Made by a program: the position numbers and the translations under genes
Shown: positions 54,401 through 64,000 of the stretch, piece after piece
Position numbering within the stretch: the stretch's first letter is position 1
Layout of the letters: every line of letters begins with the position of its first letter
Notes under the pieces: generated by a model
Told to the model about the DNA's origin: nothing
The model's input: only the letters and a program-made list of their open reading frames with translations
The model's database searches: none
Origin: Acridotheres tristis
Lineage: Eukaryota; Chordata; Aves; Passeriformes; Sturnidae
DNA: 64,000 nucleotides
Assembly: GCA_037013685.1 (NCBI GenBank)
Contig: CM072888.1
Span: forward strand, 15,442,216 to 15,506,215
Reading direction: 5' to 3'

Positions 54401-57400
54401 ACCTCTGGCAAAATCCTCTACCCAGCAGCACCAGCCCCACTAAACAGGGGAACAAAAAATTAGAACTCCTGGAGTGCCCCTGCATAGGCAAAATTGCCCA
54501 CTGAATAGTTTGGAGGCTTTTGCTGTTTAAATAACCCCTTGCACATGGGGTGCATTGCTTTTAGTGAGTCCATCTCCTGCTGCCCTACTCCCCCAGAGAG
54601 TTAAATCCTGATTTAGGCTGTTTCTGAGAAAATGATGAAAGGATTCCCACCCTGGATTTCAGACAAGTGACTCCTGGAGCTGTGCCGCTGCTTCTCCCCT
54701 TCCTGCACCAGCTATGGCCAAGCTGGGGTTAAAGCCAAAAGGGCAAGGAGCAAAGGTGTGGCCCCAGTGCGGGTAAAGGCCCTGCCCCATACATGCATTT
54801 TTAAAGATAAATCTACTGCCGAAGAAAAGCTGATGAGCAGCAAAGCCTGCCTGCAGAACAATAAAAAAAAAAATCCTCTTTTGCAGGACTTGGGAAATGT
54901 TTGGAGGAAAGGCTCCACTGAGCAGCACAGATAAGAAATGTAGGTGAAATGGTGCTTACCACATCTGCACAGCATGCCTAACCTTTGTATTCACTGTGGC
55001 TACTAAACTTTCCTGACTGACACGATTCCCTTAGCATTTATAGCATGATAATAGGAAATAATTACTTTTACCCAATCTCATTATTCTTAAAAAACAACAA
55101 AAAAACACATTCCTTTTTTTCCCCAGCATTTTCTGTGCTTCATGTAGGACTGTCCTCTTGCCAGGCCAGAATACACACCCGCTGGGGCCAGGGCCAGGGC
55201 ACACCAGTGTACAGCTCTCATCTGCAGACACTGGCACTGCCAGTGTCTTCCCCAGAGTTCACAACTCCTTTTTTCCCATGCATTTCCTATCATAGCAGTA
55301 ATTTTTTTTAACTTCTCTTTTTATGGAAAAAAGTATAATTTTGTTTCCATTTCCTCCATCTCCTTTCCTAACATTCAAATGGTATCACTTTGCTGCAGAT
55401 AGATGGAATGGGTCTCTTCAATTTGCTGCTCCATTCCCTGATATAGGCGATTTTTTCTCGGTTGGGAACACGTTGGTGAACTGGGAAGAGCTTCATTTCG
55501 TAGGGTTGGGATCTGGGGATGTTTCTTAGGGTGAGAGAGTGCACCTTGCAGGTCACTGCCTCTCCAGCCACCCTGAGCACACCTTGTCAAAGCCAAGCCA
55601 CGAGTGGGCTTGCTTAGGTGGCATCTGTTTATCAGCAGGGCATTTGGAGATATGAAACCTATCACAATATTTGAAAAGCTTGATAAAGGAACAGATGGCT
55701 TTGATAGGAGATGATCTGGCTAATGAAATGAGGGCTAACACTTCAACTGAGGAACAGTTTTAAAGGGCTCTTAACAGTTTTAATTGTATTTAATATATGC
55801 CTCGAGGTGTGGAGCAGCTCCAATGGCTGCTTCTGAGTGATCCCTAGGCCTATTTCCCCCACTGCTTCTCTTTCTGGATGGACAACCTTTCTTGCCTGTC
55901 CTCATTCCACCTTTGCAGCAGAAAGAAGTACAACAGCAGAAAAAGGTGGCAAATACATGTTTTCTGAAACTGTATCTCCCAGAAATGAAAGCAACTCAAA
56001 GCAATGCCCTTTTCCATTTCCCTCATCTTTGTGTACCTTTTCCTCCCCCAAAAAAACAGTCCAGGATTACCACAGCCAGTCTTCAATGGTAATTTCACCC
56101 TGGGAATGATGGCAACTAGAGGGGCGTGAGGTTGCTTTGCTTTGCAGGATGAGGGTTGTGCTCCTCCCATGGTGTCCCATGAAGACATCGCAGGAAATAT
56201 CTCCGAGGACCCACATAACATCACCCCTTGATGGCTGATGCCTCCCTGCATCTCTCTTGCTTCCTGCACTGGGTGGGCTCCAACACATGCTCGCTGTCCT
56301 CAGGCTGTGCCCTTTTTTCAAGCTGTGATTTTTAAAATTTGTAATAGGTTTTTGGTGGGCCTGTCAGCATCATGCGTTTTCCAGCACTCAGAGGGACACC
56401 ATCTGCTCAAAAAGGAGCTGTGAACAAAATGTCTCAGACACTCAGAGTTTACCAAAAATGAAATTGCCTTAAAATCCCATATGGTGCATTGTTTCCCTTC
56501 CAGCACTGGCTGACAGCAGAGGTGAAGTGACTAAGGCAGTTTCTGATTAGTTGCTGCTTTTTCCTTTCTGGCCAAAATCGCTGGGGCTGAGCACTGCCAC
56601 TTCTCACCTGTTTGACAGAAGGTTTTCTTCAGCCTCAGCTGCTGAAAGCCAGAGGGTACTGGGATTCAAATACCTCCCCTCTATTACTTTTAAGGTGAGC
56701 TTTCTTGACTCTTGCTGTCACAAGAAGCCTTCCAGGGAGGGATGTGGTTAATGCTGATAGCTCAAGCATATTTTTTTCCAGGCACCCGATTTTGGGGCCC
56801 CTCTTGGCGACATGGAGACAATAGCAGCTCCTTGCCCGAGGAAAGCCATACCTGGAAGGCACTTGTGGCTCCTAAGCGTGGCAGTGCCATGGGGCAGTGT
56901 CAGGTGCATGCAGAGGGGAAACATGACCAAGATCTCTGGATTTTGTGGGGTTGCAAAAAAAGCAAATGCTGCAAGGAAACATTTATTACTCCGGGATAAC
57001 ATAAGATTTGAAATACCAAAGCAGGAAGACTGTTATTTCAGTTCTAAAATTAGCCCCCTTGGCCTTTAAAACACTGAGAAGCATACACAGTACTTGCCTT
57101 TCTGTGGGAGCATCTGTCCTCTCCCTTGATGATGCAGCCACTTTGGTAAGTGCTCAGGGGACCTGCTGGTGCAGAGCTTGCTCTGAGGATCAGGTTTTCA
57201 ATCCCTGGGGATCAGAGACACGAAATCTCTTCAGTGTTCCATGAGGGCCAAAGCTGCAGGGTGAAGGAGTGTTGCTTGCTAGAAGGGCAGCCTATGAAAT
57301 ACTGATAAACTGCTGATGTATAACTCAGCTCAGCTCTGGGGGTTGACATGGATTTAGGCATCTGTCTGTTTTGTGTTGGTTCATAAGTGATGGCACCAGG

Positions 57401-57700
57401 ACAAAATTTTGACTAAGTGCTACCTAATTTGGATTTTAGGAAAACAAACAAGACAGTCACTAAATAACATCAGTCATCCTGACACAGAGAGAGATGGGAG
57501 GAAGAGGAAAAAGAAGTGGTAGCAATCACGTTGACTAAATTCCATGAAGATCAGACAGCAAAACGACCCCTCCACCGCAGGAAACAATCCCAAATGGTTA
57601 TCACCGAGCTGTTTTGCTGGGAATGTTTCTTCCCAAAATTCCAACCACAGAGATACTTCAGAGAGATCACAAAGCCCACCACCCAGTGAGTGGCTGCTTC
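51415..57700. other. Spacer downstream of SCD5, 6.3 kb
   Basis: Holds short simple repeats only. Many short open frames occur on both strands, none with recognised protein similarity or joined splice sites. No tRNA or interspersed repeat was recognised. Confidence 0.65.
51889..51907 (+). repeat. (AC)n microsatellite
   Basis: Nine to ten AC units. Confidence 0.9.
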
Positions 57701-57878
57701 CTTGAGGCTTTCAATAAGAGCCATCCAGATGGGCAGCGCTTTTCAGGAGAGCTGCAAAGATGCGGGGTTTGCGTGGCGAGCCCTGCCCGGTGCCTCCGGG
57801 GGCCGGGAGCAGAAGGCTCACCAGGAGCCGCAGGCTGGGGAGGTGTTCCTGGCCCTGGGAAGGGCAGCCAGGGAAGAA

Positions 57879-57989
57879 GGCAGAGCAGGGATCCTTTGGC
57901 ACGGCCCCTGGGAAGGTTCTGGGAAGGCAGAGCAGGGACCCTTTGGCACGGCCCCTGGGAAGGCAGAGCAAGGACCCTTTGGCATGGCC
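57879..57989 (+). repeat. Minisatellite, about three copies
   Basis: Units of 36-47 bp built on GGCAGAGCAGGGACCCTTTG then GCACGGCCCCTGGGAA; the first copy has an 11-bp insert and the third is partial. It makes a long, repetitive open frame that should not be read as a gene. Confidence 0.9.
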
Positions 57990-58167
57990 GCAGCGGGACC
58001 GCGGCCGCACACGGGCTGCGGTGCTGGCCGTGCCCCAGGGCTGCCCTGAAGTCCCGGGGGGGCTGTGGCTGCGTCCGAGCACCCCAAACCCGGCGGTCAG
58101 AGCGACACTGGGGCTCCCGCGGTGCTCCCGGCCCCCGGTGGCCGCGGCGGCTGCGGGCCCGCCCGTC

Positions 58168-58208
58168 CGGGGCGGGGCTGGGCGGGGCTCGGCGGGGCGG
58201 GGGCTCGG
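58168..58208 (+). promoter_or_regulatory. Clustered GC boxes (Sp1-type)
   Basis: Four GGGCGGGGC-like boxes in about 40 bases inside the second CpG island, 50-90 bases before splice-donor-like sites. This arrangement fits a TATA-less core promoter on the plus strand. Confidence 0.6.
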
Positions 58209-58209
58209 A

Positions 58210-58260
58210 CCCAGCCCGGCCGCACTCGCCGCCAGAACCGGAGCCGTCCGCAGGTGCGCA
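58210..58260 (+). other. Possible non-coding first exon end
   Basis: Two donor-like sites, CAG|GTGCGC after 58252 and CAG|GTAGGA after about 58261, follow the GC boxes. They suggest a short untranslated first exon spliced to a coding exon beyond the window. Start and exact donor are not fixed by sequence alone. Confidence 0.3.
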
Positions 58261-58261
58261 G

Positions 58262-61200
58262 GTAGGAGCCGCTCCCGGAGCGCCGGACACCCCTTCCCTC
58301 CCGCCCGCTGCCGGCTCGCTGTGGCCCCGCCTGTCGCGACTCGTGGGCCCGGCCGCCGGGGAGCCCCCGAGCCGCCAGCGGGGCAGGGCTGGGGCCGCGG
58401 GGGTGCGGCCTGCGGCAGAGCCCGGACCCCCGCGCTGCCTGCCCCGAGCGCCCTGTGCCCCGGCAGCTACACACGGGCTGGGGGAGGCTATTGGAGCCGC
58501 TTCACGCCGGGCCTGAAGGAGCAGCTGTGGAACAGCTCTCCCAGGTCGTGGTTGCGGCGTCCCTCTGGGAATCCATCCCTTCGGCGCTGAGGGATGTGGT
58601 GGTGACAGAGCTCGGCAGGGTCCCCCTCAGCCGGGTCGCTGCACAGCGGTCCCTGAAGAAGCTCACCTGGGTTGAGGCTGTGGGTGGGACAGGTCCTGCC
58701 TTCCCCAGGTGCTGTCAGGACATGCGGGCTGTGTCCGGTTAAGTTCCCTGGAGGGAATTTAGGGTGTCAGAAAGGCTATTCAGCTGTGCTGTGGTGCCTC
58801 AGGGAGGGAAGGGCGAGATCCTCTCTGAGTGACAGAAAGATGCTGGGTGCTCATGTCCACGGTCGCTTGGGATCTCAGCTTTTAGTTAAAGCATCATGCT
58901 TGTGCCAGACATTTGATTCAGAGCCCTTAAGCTATAAAGGTTGCAGAAATTATGAGTTAACCCTTCTGCCTTTGTTTTTTCTTTTTTTTTTCATTTTTCT
59001 TTTCAAGCAAAGCTACTTTTGAAAGCGACCGTAAGGGTTGTCTGATCAACATTCACACAGTCCTCATGCCATGGCAATGTAGTTATGCGTGGTTAATTAG
59101 GAATAGCAATTCAATATGGAGGAGGGCAGTGTGTGAAAGGTATATCCTGACACTGACTGCCTGTTGTGTCTTCTGTGCTCAAACAGATGACAGTCCCTAA
59201 AAAAAGGGGACTTGATTCTTGCCCACTTTCTGCTTTTGGGTAATGGGATGAAGACAGGGGCTCCTATTTGCTTGACAAATGTCCTGCTCTTGATTTCACT
59301 GCTGAACTATTAAAAGTCAGATTGTTTTGTTGTGGTTATCTATGCCCAGCTGTCAGCATTTTCTGAACCTGGGTGCTGAAAGTGCAGTTGTTTCATTTCC
59401 CATTTTAAGATTCTTTGTGCTGCAGTGTTTGCTTTTCACATGCAGAGCAGGGATGTGTGCTTGTAAGAACACCAACGTTTTCAACTGGGGTTTGTTTTTT
59501 TTTCTTGGAAGAAGTGTAATGTCCATGGTTTTGTGTCTTCCCCCAGCCATTTCCGGGCAGCCTGAGATTGCAAGATTGCGGTTTGGCTCAAAAGAGAGAC
59601 TTTAAGGTCCCAGTCCTGCAGTCCAAGCTGAGGCAATGAGCTGTGATTGCAGCTTAAGTGGGAGCAAAGAAGCAAAGAAAGGTCTGTGAGGAAAGAGAGA
59701 GAGGATCCTTGGCAGTATATTGGGAAGGATACACTTGGATAGGAGGTGGTGGCAGGTGAGGAAGCTGCTGCTGCAGTAGAAAGCTTGGACCAGGACTCTG
59801 AGTACACGCTCTTCTGTGTCACTGATTTCCAGTGTGACGTCTCAGCGAGCAAATCACTGGTCTTGTTGTCTAAAATGGGAATAATTGTGGTGTTTTGCTG
59901 TCTCAAGAAGACTTGCAAAAGTCTCTCCTTGCTCTATGTCCCTGCAGGTTGCAGAAGAGGTCACCTGAGGTTCAGGGATGAAGGCAGGATGAGAGTGAAA
60001 AGGAAGAAAAAAGCTTTGGGAACAGGTGGAGAGAGGAAGGCAGAGTGAATGGGAGGAGAGGAAAAGACTGATGAAGCTTCAAAAACCATGAAAGGAACTG
60101 TTAAAACAGTTATAGGTTACCTCACATGGAGTTTATTGCACATTTTTAATGCAGAGGTTGCTGCTGGATGGTCCTGCGTGCTGGGGGGGGGTCTGGGCTG
60201 CCTCTCCCATGGGTAGCAAAAGGAAGGGAGCAAAAGCCTGGAGGATGTGGGCTGATCTGTTGCAATGGTGGGGAGAGTATCCAGCGTCCTCTCTGCAATT
60301 TCCTGAGCTGGGGCAGATCCAGGTACTTAGGGAGAGAACTTCAGCTCTTGCTGTGTTATTTCCGGCTTCTCGTGAGGAACCGCTGGTATTAATAGTGGTG
60401 ACTGCCTAAACCAGAATAGCCAGTGGTCCTTCAGTTTTGGCACCACAGGACTGCAAGAGTGGGTTTTGCCTGGCCAAGACACTGAGGATGGCCACAGCTT
60501 TGTCAGGAGAGTCTCCCCAGTGTGGTCTTGGCCTAGCTGAATGCTCTTGGAGGTGGTTTAATGTGGTCTCCTACAGGAAAGTCTGTCTCTGAAGATATTT
60601 CGATAGACTTAAAAAATAATAATCCCTCTGGATGCAATGTAGAGGCTGCTCACACAGGCTTGGCCCCCGTTTAACAGCTGGAAGCTCTTCCCTGCTCTCC
60701 CCTGTTGTGTTTGCTTGAAGGGAAGCACTGTATGGCACCTTCCTACTGTAGCTCACCCAAACACCCTACAAACTGCAATTTATGGATGTAGGAGCTTGAG
60801 ACACTGGTAAACAAAGGAAATTGATTCCTACAAATAAGGAATGCTGGCAATGAAGTGGTGAACACCACAGAAATTCCTGTCTATGATTGCTTACCTCATA
60901 CTTTCCTCTCAGGGCAAATGGTTTCCACAGGTCTCAACAGAGTCAAAAGACAGTCCCTGTGCCAGAGAGGGTCACTTTAGTGGGATGACAAAAGCCAAGT
61001 TATGGGTACTGCACATCCATTCCTTGCAGCTTCCCCTCTGGCCCATCACCTGGTTGCTACTCCTCTGAGGCTTTGGTGGTTAATATGTGAAGAAGAGGAC
61101 CTCTTTCTGTGGAGGAGGAGGAAGTCCTTAGGCTGAAGAGGTTGATGAGGGAAAACTGTCCTGAGAAACAGTGTGCTCTGCCACAGTCCCCTAACAGCTC

Positions 61201-64000
61201 ACAGGCCTTGGGTATTTTCCCCATGACCAGTTGCCTTTAACAAAGGAGTTGCTGCTCTGGGGACAGTGTACATCTCTCCAAAAGTGTAGAGCTGCAAAGT
61301 GCAGTGAAGAAAGGAGCTTATACTTAAAAAACGTGAATAGAAGAGGGTTGAAAGGGATAAGAGATAGGAAAATCAGGGTAAACAGGTTGGAGAAGCCCTG
61401 CTTACACCCCATGAGACGTTCTGTAACTTGAATGTGTATTTTTTGTTTGGTGAGGAAAAAATAGTGGCAGGATAGAAAAGGCAGGGGAGCCTGGAATTTT
61501 TCTGGCTTTGCAGGGTGTGTACTCTCTCATCTATAAACTGTAGGAGAAGGAGACAATATGATCAGGAGTAATACTCGGCCAAGTCTGTTCCCTTGGGCTT
61601 AGTCTGTTTTTCCTTACCTTCAAAGCTATTTGTAAGTCAACACTTGCAGTTTCACCTCCCTGTTAAGTGTTCTTTGCCACACCCAACACTTCCATTGTTT
61701 TCCTGATAATGGGACAAACCTTTTGGGCATGCTTCCTTCCCCCCTTCCGATGTAATGTGTGTCTTGGCTTTGCTTGCTCGTGCAGGTTGGAAATGATTGA
61801 AGACATTTGTGATTTTTGGAACTGAGGAGCAAATAAAACACCTCTATCAGTTTACTAATACCCTCTCAAGACCTCTGTACGTTATGGGAGGAGAAACACT
61901 CGATCTGCTTGTTGCTGCTTCATTAGATTGTGGTCATTAGACTGGGGTGGTTGAGGTGGAGGACAATGACTGGACAGCCTGTCTGCACAGTGCCTCTGAC
62001 TTCCTGGGCTTTGCCATAACATCAGCCTGCATTTCTGTATTGCTTGCAGAGCAAGGAGATGGTTTCAGAGACTCTTTCGTCACAGCACAGGTGTCTTATT
62101 ATTTTATAAAGCCTTTTTTGCCCTCCTCATTTTCCAACAACTCTTTACTTTGGGGTTTGGCTGGGACTTAGAGGTAAGTGCCCTTCTCACAAGCATCCCA
62201 AACCAAAGGATTCTGAAGGGGAACCTTGTGGTCATGGTGGTGGTGTGAGACTGTGCGTTTGGTCTGTGTTGAGACTCTGCTAGAGATATCCCTTGTGTCT
62301 CAGAAGTCTGGTGAAAGTGGCCCCAGTCTTGAGCATCTCTGTTTTAAGGAAACTTTCCTGTCTGACCACCCAGAAGCCACTCTTGTCAGTCACACTTCCA
62401 CCACCCCAGGCTGTTACTGCTGGGACCGAAGCCCTTTCACAGTGGATAGTTCCATTAAACTGATGTGTGCCTTGCTTGATTCCCCACACACCCCACATTT
62501 ACACAGTCAGACAGGTTTTCCTCACTGGCTGGACCCCAGGACTCCCTTAGCAGAGTCCCAGAAGCCTGGACCCTTTAAGTAATTTAATCATGATGTAGTA
62601 ACACCACAACAGCTTGGTTTGATATCTTCAGGTGGGCTCCCTGCACTAAGGAATCCCTCGCCTTTTATATCCTCACAGTCTATGTGCCTATCCCAAACGG
62701 GGTATTTAGTCTGGGGTCTTCTCATTCTTTATTTGGGTTCTACAGAGTCTCTGGGTAACCAGCCACCCTTGGCCAGTGCCACAGGTCTTCATGCCCTTTG
62801 CTAGGCAAGGGATGGATGCCAGGTCATGGATGTGGCTCCAGCCACCATCACAACCTGCAGCTCCCACTGTAGCTGCTCACCTAGATACTACTTGCATTCC
62901 TCAACATGTGCACTTGGAGAGAATAAGGCGTCTGCCCTGGGAGGTGGGCAGTCCAGCACACACTGGGAGGACTCACTGGGAGCTGGTTGTCACCTGACTT
63001 GTGCGGCCCCTGAGGCAGGAGGAGCTGGGATGGCTGTATCTTGCAGTGAGTGCTTCCTGGCAGAACGGGATCCCTGGGCCAAAGAAACACACAGCACCTG
63101 CAAAATGCAGTTCTCCTCAGCTCACCCTGGCTCTCCTGCCTGGTTTCACTGCCTGCTGCCCCAGCTCCTTCTGTCTGAACTGGATGTTACCTTCTACCTC
63201 ACCCAGCTCATTTCTCTGTCTCCTTTACGTATTTGCAGGCTGAGGGCCAGGACTGCCCAAGCTCCACTCCTGATAAGAGTGGGACCTCATGGTAGTCAGC
63301 GTGATCTGGCATAGGTCCATGGGTCAAAGCCTGCAGAGCACCCCTTTAGTCCTGTGGTGGCAAGTCATACTAATTTTTCTTTTCTAACACCCAGGAGCGT
63401 GGTTTGGAAGTGGGGTGTGCCTGGTTTGTGCAGCATCAAATGCAAGACAGGCAGACTCAGCCCACAAGAGTTGAAAGTCGGCGTTTCTGGCTGTAACACA
63501 GCAGCTTGGCACTGGTTGCTAAATGGCCTGTAAGTACTTAGACCCATATGTGATGAGACTGAAGGTTGTAGGGCAGCAAGAAGCAGAAAATCAAGGGCCC
63601 TTTTTGAAGTACAGTGGGGTGCACTGGCCTCAGGACCCAGCAGTGCTGCAGGGATATCTCTGGGTCAGACACTGTAGATGTCAATATGTCCTTTTCTGGC
63701 CCTGTTTTTAGTGATTAGGTTTCATTCCTTTGTTGCACTTGGCCCATCTCTGGTAGGTTTATGTGGGCCAGAGGATTTCCTTAGCACCCTGGGTCCCAGT
63801 GTGTGAAATGAGACAAGAAACTTACTGATGTTGCCCTTGGTGAAAACATTGCCTCTCAACATTGTTGCAGGATTACTGAAGCATCTCTCCTGCTTCCCCC
63901 ATGCACAACCCAGAGATGTCTTTACCTTTTCCCATTCCTCTTGTATAAATGAAATGAAAATGGCATTTCTGCACATCCATGAGATGGTAGGTGGGTACCT
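58262..64000 (+). other. Probable first intron of the downstream gene
   Basis: 5.7 kb with no recognised coding exon, repeat family or RNA gene. I looked for the first TMEM150C coding exon and did not find it. The window ends inside this stretch. Confidence 0.5.

Larger units (their letters stand above)
57740..58520 (+). promoter_or_regulatory. CpG island, probable TMEM150C promoter
   Basis: GC-rich, CpG-rich block with a cluster of GC boxes. By the vertebrate gene order the next plus-strand gene after SCD5 should be TMEM150C, whose first exon I expect to be non-coding. No TMEM150C protein sequence is seen in the window, so the name is inferred from synteny alone; a lncRNA promoter is the main alternative. 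Confidence 0.55.

Noticed and set aside
57614..58516. 300-codon plus-strand open frame and its 207-codon minus-strand partner
   Set aside because: Both arise from the minisatellite and CpG-rich sequence; composition is repeat-driven with no domain.
1..64000. tRNA, rRNA, CRISPR, bacterial operons or endogenous viral genes
   Set aside because: No cloverleaf with A/B boxes, no repeat-spacer array, no ribosome-site-led gene runs and no viral gene motifs were noticed on either strand.

Overview
The window is vertebrate nuclear DNA, almost certainly avian. The coding exons read as two adjacent vertebrate genes, introns and spacers are compact, a CR1 LINE 3' end is present at about 31.95-32.11 kb, and promoters are CpG-rich. 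No bacterial, organellar or viral genes were seen. All confident coding exons are short and GT-AG bounded, so most long open frames here are chance frames in introns.

Region 1 (1-18.95 kb, + strand) is the 3' half of SEC31A, the COPII outer-coat subunit: 13 coding exons (646 codons including the stop) running from the end of the alpha-solenoid, through the proline-rich Sec23/ALG-2/Sar1-binding linker, to the C-terminal helical domain, with a poly(A) signal at 18927-18932. Two small exons are in-frame cassettes (5644-5736, 93 nt; 11044-11082, 39 nt), and the exon at 7496-7846 has an in-frame alternative donor 45 nt upstream. These three switches lie on either side of the ALG-2 and Sar1-activating motifs.

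Region 2 (18.95-26.1 kb) lies between SEC31A and SCD5. It holds simple repeats and, on the minus strand, a set of exon-like open blocks whose splice phases agree. The set ends in a stop codon overlapping an AATAAA at 18963-18969, directly tail-to-tail with SEC31A. I cannot name this candidate gene; it is the most interesting unexplained signal in the window.

Region 3 (26.2-51.4 kb, + strand) is complete SCD5, stearoyl-CoA 9-desaturase 5: five coding exons, 315 residues, all histidine boxes intact, a CpG-island promoter with a GC-rich minisatellite, an upstream ORF and an inverted CCAAT box, and at least one good poly(A) signal. Intron 1 is about 15 kb and carries the CR1 fragment and several non-coding blocks.

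Region 4 (51.4-64 kb) is non-coding apart from a second CpG island at about 57.75-58.5 kb with clustered GC boxes and splice-donor-like sequence. From the known vertebrate order SEC31A-SCD5-TMEM150C it is probably the promoter and non-coding first exon of TMEM150C, with the rest of the window lying in its first intron; no TMEM150C coding exon is visible.

SEC31A serves ER export and SCD5 makes monounsaturated acyl-CoA in the ER membrane. They are neighbours by old vertebrate synteny rather than as a co-regulated unit.
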